Assembly: GCA_903970465.1 (NCBI GenBank)
Contig: CAJCIO010000031.1
Span: forward strand, 1-64,000
Direction of reading: 5' to 3'
Source: Gammaproteobacteria bacterium
GTDB lineage: Bacteria > Pseudomonadota > Gammaproteobacteria > Pseudomonadales > Pseudomonadaceae
Length of the DNA: 64,000 bases
Positions within the stretch are counted from its first letter, which is position 1; every line of letters begins with the position of its first letter. The notes beneath the pieces were generated by a model. It had not been told where the DNA came from, searched no databases, and was given only the letters and a program-made list of their open reading frames with translations. Below, one piece after another: positions 8,425 to 17,410 of this stretch. Position numbers and translations under genes: made by a program.

Positions 8425-8688
8425 ATGACCGTTGACGTTACGCCGAAGTCGGCTGCACTGCGCTTTCCCAAGCGATTGACACCTTATATCTTCGCTTTGT
8501 ACATGGCGACAATCATGGCGTTCCTCATGTGCTTGGTCATCACCTTGGCTGAATTCGGGTTAGACGCCCATTACATGGAAAACGTGATGAATGCCTACCG
8601 GGTGGCCATGCCGTCGGCGTTTGTCTGCGTGCTGTTGGTGCGGCCAGTGGTGGCACGGTTGGTGGGGTGGACCGTGCACGCAGGATGA
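8425..8688 (+). CDS. DUF2798 family small membrane protein
   Basis: An 87-residue protein with two hydrophobic segments: one at about 21-40 (FALYMATIMAFLMCLVI) and one at about 59-80 (MPSAFVCVLLVRPVVARLV). The PKRLTPYIFALYMATIMAF and WTVHAG ends are typical of DUF2798. I use the ATG at 8425; an earlier in-frame start at 8359 falls in the promoter region shared with the divergent LysR gene. Function unknown; the neighbouring LysR gene probably controls it, and that gene is frameshifted. Confidence 0.8.
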   Translation: MTVDVTPKSAALRFPKRLTPYIFALYMATIMAFLMCLVITLAEFGLDAHYMENVMNAYRVAMPSAFVCVLLVRPVVARLVGWTVHAG

Positions 8689-8708
8689 AAGCGAGGGGGC
8701 GCTCTTGA

Positions 8709-9215
8709 TCAGCTTTCTTCCAGCTCCCGGTGGGAGGAAAAAATGCAGCCAATCAGCCGGGAGAAGATGCTCAGGGTTTCGATCAGGTCAGGGTCTTCAA
8801 GCAGTGTGGCGCGCGAATCCATGACGCAGAGCGTGCCGAACACGTCCCCGTTCTGCAGAAAGATCGGTAAACCGATATAGCTTTCGAAACCGAGTTTCTT
8901 CGGCGTCGGCCGGTCCGCGTAGCGTTTATCCTGGCTCACGCAGGGGATGACCAGCGGGCGTGGATCGAGGCGTATGTCGTTGCAGAAGGTGGTGTCGAGG
9001 GCCACAGTATCGTCAGGTTTCAGGCCGAAATGTATTTCATCGTGTACGGCGCAGGCGATCCAGTCAGTCTCGCTGAATTTAGAAATGGCGGCACAGCGCA
9101 TCCGCGTCAGGCGAGTGACCAGCGTGAGCAAGTTGGTGGTACTTTCTATTTCCGCAATGGCGGCTCGCTCAGCACGGCTCAGCGGTATCTGCGGGATGAA
9201 GTTTGCGGACGTCAT
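8709..9215 (-). CDS. GAF domain-containing protein
   Basis: A 168-residue cytoplasmic protein made of a single GAF domain (about residues 25-160). Visible features are LTLVTRLTRMRCAAISKFSE, then C-N-D-I-R-L-D-P-R-P, the YIGLPIFLQNGDVFGTLCVMD strand-turn-strand typical of GAF domains, and a C-terminal helix. No output domain is present, so it may be a ligand or redox sensor working in trans. I start at the ATG at 9215 rather than an in-frame start ten codons earlier because the similarity begins there. Function unknown. Confidence 0.82.
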   Translation of the reverse strand: MTSANFIPQIPLSRAERAAIAEIESTTNLLTLVTRLTRMRCAAISKFSETDWIACAVHDEIHFGLKPDDTVALDTTFCNDIRLDPRPLVIPCVSQDKRYADRPTPKKLGFESYIGLPIFLQNGDVFGTLCVMDSRATLLEDPDLIETLSIFSRLIGCIFSSHRELEES

Positions 9216-9454
9216 AGGTCGAGGCCTTACTGCTGAGGGGCGCATTCTAGCGGAGGTCGTCGCAGCTTACACGGGCGCAAAACAGTGGGCGAATTGAACG
9301 TCTCTATCGTCAGCTAGCTACGCCCAAGGCTCGCAGGCTGTTTGGGCAAAGTTGCTGCTATGGAAATTGCGACTGCCTATTGTGTTGTATGTCGGCTGCG
9401 CTTTACCTGGCTTTGGTCTACTGTTTTGCGCAGTCATTCAATTACGGAGTCAAC

Positions 9455-10201
9455 ATGACAGGGATTGCCTTGGTCACAGGTGGCAGCCGCGGTATCGGCG
9501 CCGCGACTGCACTCAAGCTCGGTATGCTCGGTTACACCGTGGTCCTGACTTATGCCAATGATCGTTTGGCTGCCGAACAGGTTGTCGGCGCTATAGAAGC
9601 AGCAGGCGGCAAGGCGCAAGCACGAAGTCTGGATATCGCTTCGGAGTCGCAAGTTTTAGCGCTTTTCGAAGTGTTGGACGCTATACCCGAACCCCTCACG
9701 CTGCTGGTCAATAACGCGGGTGTGACTGAGGGCTTCAGCAAGCTTGAAGCGCTGACGTTCGAACAACTGCAACGGGTGTTTCAGGTCAATGTATTCGGCG
9801 CGTTCATCTGTGCTCGCGAGGCCGTGCGGCGCATGGGGTATTCCCATGGTGGCCAGGGTGGAGTGATCGTCAATGTGTCCTCTCGCGCTGCCGAGCTGGG
9901 TGGCAGCGGCGAGTGGATTCACTACGCGGCCACCAAAGGTGCACTGGACAGTCTGACGCGAGGGCTGGCCAAGGAGGTGGCGCGCGATGGTATTCGGGTC
10001 AACGGCGTAGCACCTGGGTTGATCGATACGGACCTCCATGCGACCAATGGCAAGCCCGAGCGGGTGGCGGATATGGCGCCGGGTATTCCGATGGGGCGCG
10101 CGGGGCTGCCGGAAGAGGTGGCGGATTGCGTGGCCTGGATTGCTTCGGCGGGGGCGGGGTACGTGACGGGAGCGATCGTGCCGGTGTCCGGTGGGCGATA
10201 A
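9455..10201 (+). CDS. SDR family oxidoreductase (3-oxoacyl-ACP reductase-like)
   Basis: A 248-residue classical short-chain dehydrogenase: cofactor motif TGGSRGIG at residues 8-15, NNAG near 86, catalytic Ser in NVSSRAAELGG and Tyr-x-x-x-Lys as YAATK, then the PG motif APGLIDTD. An acidic residue is not clear after beta2, so NADPH is likely. Start at 9455 is supported by CGGAG six bases upstream. It stands alone between a divergent GAF gene and a convergent phoD, so no pathway is indicated; FabG-like, sugar or polyol substrates are possible. Confidence 0.9.
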   Translation: MTGIALVTGGSRGIGAATALKLGMLGYTVVLTYANDRLAAEQVVGAIEAAGGKAQARSLDIASESQVLALFEVLDAIPEPLTLLVNNAGVTEGFSKLEALTFEQLQRVFQVNVFGAFICAREAVRRMGYSHGGQGGVIVNVSSRAAELGGSGEWIHYAATKGALDSLTRGLAKEVARDGIRVNGVAPGLIDTDLHATNGKPERVADMAPGIPMGRAGLPEEVADCVAWIASAGAGYVTGAIVPVSGGR

Positions 10202-10217
10202 AGCTTGCGGCGCAAAT

Positions 10218-10251
10218 CGCCTTGGCGGCCTGTCGGTCAGCCACCAAGGCG
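10218..10251. terminator. Hairpin between convergent SDR and phoD genes
   Basis: CGCCTTGGCGGC (10218-10229) pairs with GCCACCAAGGCG (10240-10251) except for one mismatch. It lies in the 60-bp gap between two convergent genes but has no T-run on either strand, so terminator function is an inference from position. Confidence 0.4.
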
Positions 10252-10261
10252 CATCGCCTGA

Positions 10262-11815
10262 TCAAACTGGCTGCAGTTGCTGCTCGAACACCACGACCCC
10301 ATCGAGGTCGCGAAGCTGCACGGTCATCTCGCCACTTTGCCCGTCTATCTGCACTTCCCCGAAAAACTGATACCCCGCAAAGGGCGACGTATTCTGCGCC
10401 GGCGGCGCTTTCTGAAACACCACCTCAGGCCCAAAGGTCCCATCCAGCGGATTAGGCCCGAAGCTTCCGGCATTCAACGGCCCGGCGACGAACTCCCAGA
10501 ACGGCTCGAAATCCTGAAACGCCGCGCGCTCCGGGTGATAGTGATGCGCGGCGCAATAGTGCACATCCGCCGTCAGCCACACCGTGTTGGCGACCTTGTG
10601 CTGGCGCAGGAATCCGAGCAGATCAGCCATCTCCAGCTCGCGACCCTTGGGCGCGCCATTGTCGGCGTTGGCAATCGCTTCCCAGCGGCCGACTCCGGGG
10701 CTGACCTCACCGTCCGGTACGCCCAGGCCTATGGGCATGTCTGCCGCGATCACTTTCCACTGCGCCTGGGAATTTTTCAGTCCGGCCTTGAGCCACTCCA
10801 CCTGGGCGGCCCCCATGAAGGCAGTATCCGCGCTCGGTTTTTCTGCCAGATTGGCATCGTTAGGGCCACGATAGCTGCGCATATCGAGCACGAAGATATC
10901 CAGCATCGGCCCATAGCTGAGCTTGCGGTAGATACGCCCGCCGTTGTCGGCTTGCTGGCGGCGCATGGGCGAATATTCGAGCCAGGCCTGACGAGCATTG
11001 CCCACCAGTGCGTTGATGTCCTTGGTGTGATAACGCGAGTCCAGTTGTTTGCTCGGCGACCAGTTGTTGGTCACTTCGTGGTCGTCCCATTGCCAGATCT
11101 GCGGCACTTCGGCGTTGAAGCGGCGCACGTTTTCGTCCATCAAGTTGTAGCGATAAGCGCCACGATAGTCGGCCAGGGTCTCGGCGACCTTGCTCTTGGC
11201 CTCGGTGGTAATGTTTCGCCAGATGCGGCCGTTCTCGGTGGTCAGAGTCTCTGGCACTGGGCCGTCGGCGTAGATGGTGTCGCCGCTGTGGATAAAGAAG
11301 TCCGGCAGGCGCAGGCGCATGGCTTCGTAGATGCGCATGCCGCCGATGTCCGGGTTGATGCCGAAGCCCTGGCCGACCGTATCGCCGCTCCAGACGAAGC
11401 GGATGTCGCGGCGCTGGCTCGGCGCGCTGCGCAGGTGGCCGAACCAAGGCTCGCTGGCTACGCCGCTTTGCGCATCCTCGAATTGCACGCGATAGAAGAT
11501 TGCCTGGTCCACGGGCAGGCCGGACAGCTCGACACGCGCCGTGAAGTCGGTACTGGCATCGGCCAGTGCCGAGACCAGCCGTCGCGGGTTGCTGAACACG
11601 CTGCGGGTGTCCCACTCCACCACCATCCGCGCTGGCCGGTCGCAACGGCTCCAGACCATGGCCTTGTCGCCCAGCAAGTCGCCGGACTGCACGCCGTCAG
11701 TGAGCTGCGGACGGTCCTTGACCGAGGCGAGGACGGCCGGTGCCAGGCCGGGGAGCAGCAGGGTGGCACCGCCTACCTGAAGGATGCGACGGCGGCTCGG
11801 GTCGAATGAGATCAT
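10262..11815 (-). CDS. phoD: Alkaline phosphatase D / phosphodiesterase, Tat-exported
   Basis: A 517-residue protein. The N-terminus has a twin-arginine signal (PSRRRILQVGG then a hydrophobic stretch to about residue 31), so it should fold in the cytoplasm and be exported. The mature part has the PhoD metallophosphatase blocks: GVQSGDLLGDKAMVWSR, SGDTVGQGFG, HSGDTIYADGP, WDDHEVTNNW, DMRSYRG and TADVHYCAAHH. These supply the Fe/Ca ligands of PhoD enzymes, which release phosphate from mono- and diesters. A weak Pho-box-like repeat lies about 44 bases upstream of the start. It appears monocistronic. Confidence 0.93.
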   Translation of the reverse strand: MISFDPSRRRILQVGGATLLLPGLAPAVLASVKDRPQLTDGVQSGDLLGDKAMVWSRCDRPARMVVEWDTRSVFSNPRRLVSALADASTDFTARVELSGLPVDQAIFYRVQFEDAQSGVASEPWFGHLRSAPSQRRDIRFVWSGDTVGQGFGINPDIGGMRIYEAMRLRLPDFFIHSGDTIYADGPVPETLTTENGRIWRNITTEAKSKVAETLADYRGAYRYNLMDENVRRFNAEVPQIWQWDDHEVTNNWSPSKQLDSRYHTKDINALVGNARQAWLEYSPMRRQQADNGGRIYRKLSYGPMLDIFVLDMRSYRGPNDANLAEKPSADTAFMGAAQVEWLKAGLKNSQAQWKVIAADMPIGLGVPDGEVSPGVGRWEAIANADNGAPKGRELEMADLLGFLRQHKVANTVWLTADVHYCAAHHYHPERAAFQDFEPFWEFVAGPLNAGSFGPNPLDGTFGPEVVFQKAPPAQNTSPFAGYQFFGEVQIDGQSGEMTVQLRDLDGVVVFEQQLQPV

Positions 11816-11858
11816 GGCGAAGCCCTGTGTGGGAAAAGGGCTATGTAAGCGTGGGGAT

Positions 11859-11876
11859 GTGACAGGGTGGTGAAGG
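11859..11876 (-). promoter_or_regulatory. Possible Pho box upstream of phoD
   Basis: On the minus strand, CCTTCAC-4 bases-CTGTCAC matches the PhoB consensus of two 7-bp direct repeats (CTGTCAT) with an 11-bp period. One repeat is good, the other fits 5 of 7. It lies 44 bases before the phoD start. PhoB control is plausible for this gene family but the match alone is weak. Confidence 0.35.
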
Positions 11877-12075
11877 GTGGGAGATGGCCGTCGCGGCGAG
11901 TGTCATTTGATGGCGGGCGTTATCGCGTCAATATCTGCGCAAGCCGGAGCAATGCTACGAGCTACCATCAGCGCTATCGACTGGATTTAAGGGTGCGACA
12001 GCGCCGATGATTTCGACAGGATTACTGTCCGGTGGATGGGCACGAGGCGGATTGCCGGGACGCCGGTTTATCGCT

Positions 12076-12348
12076 TTACTGGGCGTTCTGCAGCCCGAGG
12101 GTGACGTCATCGATGATGGCTTTGGCCATGTCGCCGAGATAGTGCGCGGCCCAGACCAGATTGCTCTGCGGTTCGCCATTGCTGCCGAGCAAGGTGAGCT
12201 CGTTGGCTGACGCCATCAGCAGTGAGGCATGCTCCAGAGCTTCGATCACGCAGATGCCGGGGTTGAGGCGGAACAGGCGCTGGTTCTGCGCATTGCAGGG
12301 CGCAAAGGTGGCAATGCCGCGGGTGGTGATTTCGGTTATTGCGGTCAC
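12076..12348 (-). CDS. DUF3077 family protein
   Basis: A 90-residue protein. The body LNPGICVIEALEHASLLMAS and the HYLGDMAKAIIDDV helix are the DUF3077 pattern found in many copies in Pseudomonas genomes. The start is decided by the ribosome-binding site: AGGAGGTG lies four bases ahead of a GTG codon at 12348, giving V-T-A-I-T-E-I; the longer in-frame ATG at 12396 has no such site. Function unknown; no membrane segment or enzymatic motif is seen. The unusual structured element at 12434-12621 begins about 85 bases upstream, on the side where its promoter must be. Confidence 0.75.
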   Translation of the reverse strand: MTAITEITTRGIATFAPCNAQNQRLFRLNPGICVIEALEHASLLMASANELTLLGSNGEPQSNLVWAAHYLGDMAKAIIDDVTLGLQNAQ

Positions 12349-12433
12349 AGGGCACCTCCTGCGATTGCAGCGATGCAGAGATGAGCGGATACACAAGGTT
12401 TGGACAGATCGAGGTCAGTCATCGTAGTAGCTC

Positions 12434-12621
12434 CAACGTTAGGGAACTGCCACCGTTCGCGGCCAAGCGAATTTGGGTGGCAGATTGCGCGGGGTTGGCC
12501 GACCAGGACGTTAGCACCCGGCACACCCGAAGGTGTCCCCGCGCAACCCGCCATAGCACGGAGTTGCGGGCGCAAAAAAAGCGCCTGCAATCGTGATGGG
12601 GCGCTGTTGCGCCTAACGTTG
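12434..12621. repeat. 188-bp intergenic element with terminal inverted repeats and nested hairpins
   Basis: The ends are a perfect 10-bp inverted repeat, CAACGTTAGG (12434-12443) and CCTAACGTTG (12612-12621). Inside are: an 8+5 bp hairpin (CTGCCACC 12447-12454 with GGTGGCAG 12476-12483, and TTCGC with GCGAA); TTGCGCGGGG (12485-12494) with CCCCGCGCAA (12537-12546) enclosing ACACC-CGAA-GGTGT (12523-12536); GGCGC-A7-GCGCC (12569-12585); and GGCGC-TGTT-GCGCC (12600-12613). It fills most of the 473-bp gap between the DUF3077 gene and the dioxygenase gene. It could be a structured leader RNA for the DUF3077 gene, a mobile element, or a recombination site. No reading frame in it looks coding. Confidence 0.65.
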
Positions 12622-12821
12622 AAGGGCGGCCAAGCCCAATTCGCTGAATTTGCAGCGACGCGGCGAACGATACCTAGGTCGGGTGGGACGCGCAACCGCA
12701 GCCTTTCGCTATGTGTTTGCGGGGATGCCAGCGGCTGGACGGCTGAACAGCGCGTGAAGTAGTGTGTGCGCCAATGGTCGAAAGCATCGACAGTTTTTCA
12801 GATTGAATGATTGGAGCGGTA

Positions 12822-13625
12822 ATGGCATCCACCTCCCAGGCGCTACCTCTGACCTTGTCTCCGGAATTCGACTTTGATCACAACGCAGCCAGCGATTTCG
12901 GCACCTCGCTGAATAGTAGCTACGTCCAGGCGGCGCCTTTCCCGCACATCGTTATCGATAACTTCCTGAATGACGAGCTGATCGCGAATATCTGCAAGCA
13001 CTTCCCCGTCGAGCAAACCCACAACGAGATGTTGTATGAGCGTGGCTACAAGGGCCAGCTCAAGCGCCAAATCAGCCCCAACGAATGCTCACCCTTTTTG
13101 AAAACTGTTTTCAACGCATTCAACTCGGCGCCCATGCTCCAGTTTCTGGAAAAGCTCACGGGCATCGAGGGCCTGATTCCTGATCCCTATTTCGCTGGGG
13201 GCGGGCTGCATGAGACGAGAACTGGCGGATTCCTCGGGGTGCACTCAGATTTCAGGCTGAACAAAAAGCTCAATGTCGAGCGCCGACTCAATATCATCAT
13301 CTATCTGAATGAGGACTGGCAGGAGGCATACGGGGGGCATCTGGAACTGTGGGATGTCGGGATGAAGAAATGCCTGAAAAAGATCCTGCCAATTTATAAC
13401 CGTTGTGTGATTTTTAATACAGATAAAGACAGTAACCACGGGCATCCAGAGCCGTTGACCACGCCGGAAAACATTACTCGCAGGTCTGTAGCGCTTTATT
13501 ACTACACTGCTAGAGCCGTACCAAGTGAGCCTGGCGAAAGGAACAAAACCCATTACAAACCTCGGCCAAAGGATCTGCTGAGTTTCGGCTATTACGCGAA
13601 TAAATGGTTCAAGAAGAAAAAGTAA
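12822..13625 (+). CDS. 2-oxoglutarate/Fe(II) oxygenase, prolyl 4-hydroxylase-like
   Basis: A 267-residue protein. It has FPHIVIDNFLNDELI near residue 40, the metal motif His141-x-Asp143 in GVHSDF, the core strand GGHLELWD, a distal His at 206-208 (NHGHPE) and Arg 220-221 for 2-oxoglutarate, followed by YYYTA. This is the P4H/EGL-9-like arrangement used on protein prolines or on small molecules. Start chosen at 12822, where GGAG lies five bases upstream; an ATG five codons earlier has no site. It ends in a basic FKKKK tail. It has no operon partners, so the substrate is unknown. Confidence 0.85.
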   Translation: MASTSQALPLTLSPEFDFDHNAASDFGTSLNSSYVQAAPFPHIVIDNFLNDELIANICKHFPVEQTHNEMLYERGYKGQLKRQISPNECSPFLKTVFNAFNSAPMLQFLEKLTGIEGLIPDPYFAGGGLHETRTGGFLGVHSDFRLNKKLNVERRLNIIIYLNEDWQEAYGGHLELWDVGMKKCLKKILPIYNRCVIFNTDKDSNHGHPEPLTTPENITRRSVALYYYTARAVPSEPGERNKTHYKPRPKDLLSFGYYANKWFKKKK

Positions 13626-13689
13626 ACTGCACGCACGCAGTTCCCGGTATCAATGCTCTGAGAACGGGTTCAAGGCACGTCATGGGGCG

Positions 13690-13718
13690 TTGACACGGGG
13701 CTCGGCTGGGTTGATAAT
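13690..13718 (+). promoter_or_regulatory. Sigma-70 promoter for the candidate small RNA
   Basis: TTGACA at 13690-13695 and GATAAT at 13713-13718 are separated by exactly 17 bases: a full -35 match and 5 of 6 at -10. Transcription should begin at about 13724-13726. No protein-coding gene follows on this strand before the terminator at 13842-13870. Confidence 0.7.
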
Positions 13719-13723
13719 CCGGT

Positions 13724-13870
13724 GGTCGACACAGACCGGAACCTCTTTGAGGGGTGTCGATATCGGAGCGAAAGCTCTCTCAGCCCGTGAGCGAGATAGG
13801 CGAAAGCCGAAAGATCAGGCCGATAATGGATTCAGCAGAAGCCCCAGAAGCGAAAGCTCTGGGGTTTTTT
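13724..13870 (+). ncRNA. Candidate small RNA of about 147 nt with GAAA-tetraloop hairpins
   Basis: The stretch runs from a near-consensus sigma-70 promoter to a Rho-independent terminator. It can fold into: TCGACAC (13726-13732) with GTGTCGA (13754-13760), enclosing CCTC/GAGG; GAGC-GAAA-GCTC (13766-13777); GGC-GAAA-GCC (13799-13808); and the terminator stem CCCCAGA-A-GC-GAAA-GC-TCTGGGG (13842-13864) plus six T. Three of the four hairpins share the loop GAAA. No open frame with a ribosome-binding site is visible. I do not recognise it as RsmX/Y/Z, CrcZ, 6S, tmRNA, 4.5S or RNase P RNA. It lies downstream of the oxygenase gene and convergent with the gene at 13880-14365. Confidence 0.65.
13842..13870 (+). 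terminator. Rho-independent terminator of the candidate small RNA
   Basis: A strong stem, CCCCAGAAGC with GCTCTGGGG (one bulged A) and a GAAA loop, is followed by TTTTTT. The T-run is only on the plus strand, so it serves plus-strand transcription, not the convergent gene. Confidence 0.85.
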
Positions 13871-13879
13871 GCGTTCTGA

Positions 13880-14365
13880 TCACACTGATTTTCCCTCATT
13901 GCGCATTTGCAGGATGTAACGCACGTTGAAAGGTTTTCCTCGCGGTAGTGAGGTACGCCCCCAGCTCTCTACCTCATAGGCGCTGATGACGCGCAACTTG
14001 AGCAGGTTTGTTGTCCCGCTTGGCTTGCTGATCGAGAAAAAGATAGCGTAGTCGTGGAGGTCGAGGCAGAAGTAACGCTGGCCCCCTTTTCGACTGTTGT
14101 GCGGGACTGCCGCGCCGCTGAAAAAGCGGCGTTCAAAGTAGTTTCTCAACTGAGTGCTGCAGTGATACCGCGAAGGGCAAAAATACCGGCGCTCTCCTTG
14201 ATGGAAGAGTTGTACGTTGTCGCTTTTGTCGTCCGTGAAAGTATGGAAACCGAATTCAAAACGGACCGACACCTTCTGCCCGGCGATGTCATATGCCTGC
14301 TCGAATGGCTGCAGATGGGCCATGCTTTTCACCAAACCATTAATGCTCAGGTCATTCCACTGCAT
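13880..14365 (-). CDS. Hypothetical protein
   Basis: A 161-residue soluble protein that I do not recognise. It starts MQWNDLSINGLVKSMAHLQPF and has strand-rich segments VSVRFEFGFHTFTDDKSD, RRYFCPSRYHCSTQL, QRYFCLDLHDYAIFFSI and LLKLRVISAYEVESWG. The alternating hydrophobic/charged pattern and the repeated R-Y-F-C suggest a beta-rich nuclease- or kinase-inhibitor-like fold, but no catalytic motif is clear. It lacks a good ribosome-binding site. It is flanked by a small RNA and a tRNA-Leu gene, a common insertion spot for accessory genes, so it may be horizontally acquired. Confidence 0.6.
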   Translation of the reverse strand: MQWNDLSINGLVKSMAHLQPFEQAYDIAGQKVSVRFEFGFHTFTDDKSDNVQLFHQGERRYFCPSRYHCSTQLRNYFERRFFSGAAVPHNSRKGGQRYFCLDLHDYAIFFSISKPSGTTNLLKLRVISAYEVESWGRTSLPRGKPFNVRYILQMRNEGKSV

Positions 14366-14533
14366 TCACTGCCGCCGTCCGAGGGCCTTCAGGGAGGGCA
14401 TATCTACTTATTAACTTCGGATGGGGCAACGGCTGGATGTGGTCTGGATGTTTCAGTGGGAGCGTAAAGCACCAGGTACGGCGTCCTGATATTCGTGAGG
14501 GCGCAATATCCAGAGCACCCCAAACCCCGCCCA

Positions 14534-14566
14534 CAAAAAAACCGGCTCATCGGCCGGTTTTTTTCG
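14534..14566. terminator. Bidirectional terminator
   Basis: ACCGGC and GCCGGT form a stem with A7 on one side and T7 on the other, so it can stop transcription both ways. It lies 35 bases beyond the 3' end of the minus-strand tRNA-Leu and probably ends that transcript. Confidence 0.85.
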
Positions 14567-14600
14567 CCAACCCGGTAGAAGGGTCAACGTTACATCTAGA

Positions 14601-14685
14601 TGGTGCCCCGAGGGAGACTCGAACTCCCACTCCTTTCGAAAACGGATTTTGAATCCGCCGCGTCTACCAATTCCGCCATCAGGGC
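14601..14685 (-). tRNA. tRNA-Leu (anticodon CAA)
   Basis: Reading the minus strand, GCCCTGATGGCGGAATTGG begins at 14685 and the 3' end is GGGGCACCA at 14601, with the CCA encoded. The acceptor stem pairs over seven positions (one G-T). The anticodon loop TTCAAAA between GCGGA and TCCG gives CAA, reading UUG codons. A long variable arm and the T-arm sequence GTTCGAGTC are present; 85 nt is normal for a class II leucine tRNA. The same tRNA is next to queA in P. aeruginosa. Confidence 0.95.
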
Positions 14686-14794
14686 TTGCTGGGCGCGAAG
14701 TATAGAGAGGCTCCGACCGTTGGTCAACAACGTTTCATGGCCAGATTTACAGAAATTTGCTAAGCTTTTCAGCCCTATGTAGCCGAACACCATC

Positions 14795-16965
<2,171 letters not shown>

Positions 16966-17008
16966 TTTCGTGACCTTATAGAGTCAACTTTCGCTACTGG
17001 AGCGCTAA

Positions 17009-17347
17009 ATGAGCTTTTTTATCTCTGATGCTTTTGCCGATGCTGCTGCACCGGCAGCCGCCGGCCCGATGGGTGGTGGCTTCGAGTGGATCTTCCTGGT
17101 CGGCTTCCTGGTCATCTTCTACCTGATGATCTGGCGTCCACAGGCCAAGCGCGCCAAAGAGCAGAAAAACCTGCTGGGCGGCCTGTCCAAGGGCGACGAA
17201 GTGGTCACCACTGGTGGTATCGCTGGCAAGATCAACAAGGTTACCGACGACTTCGTGGTCATTGAAGTCTCGGACACTGTAGAGCTGAAGATTCAGAAGG
17301 GTTCGATCGCCGCAACCCTGCCAAAAGGCACGCTCAAAGCGATCTAA
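17009..17347 (+). CDS. yajC: Preprotein translocase subunit YajC
   Basis: A 112-residue single-pass inner-membrane protein. A short Ala-rich N-terminus is followed by the membrane helix WIFLVGFLVIFYLMIWRPQ at about 25-43. After it comes the conserved RPQAKRAKEQKNLLGGLSKGDEVVTTGGI and a small beta domain. YajC joins SecD and SecF in the accessory complex of the SecYEG channel. It sits 43 bases after tgt and 63 before secD, in the conserved tgt-yajC-secDF order. Confidence 0.97.
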   Translation: MSFFISDAFADAAAPAAAGPMGGGFEWIFLVGFLVIFYLMIWRPQAKRAKEQKNLLGGLSKGDEVVTTGGIAGKINKVTDDFVVIEVSDTVELKIQKGSIAATLPKGTLKAI

Positions 17348-17410
17348 GCTTCGGAATTTTACCAATCGACGGGGCGCGCAAGGCGCCCCGCGTCTTGAAC
17401 GGGCGGCGTG

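Noticed and set aside
10277..11809. A 510-codon plus-strand frame across phoD
   Set aside because: phoD on the other strand has a Tat signal and all metal-site motifs; this frame has only low-complexity H/R/A-rich sequence.
12434..12621. Integron attC site
   Set aside because: GTTAGGG and GCCTAAC look like attC core sites, but their orientation is that of cassette ends rather than one attC hairpin, and the expected L-box pattern and integrase are missing.
12345..12695. A possible 116-residue protein over the structured element
   Set aside because: The frame is open only because of GC bias; translations are Arg/Pro/Cys-rich with no ribosome-binding site. The inverted-repeat structure explains the sequence better.
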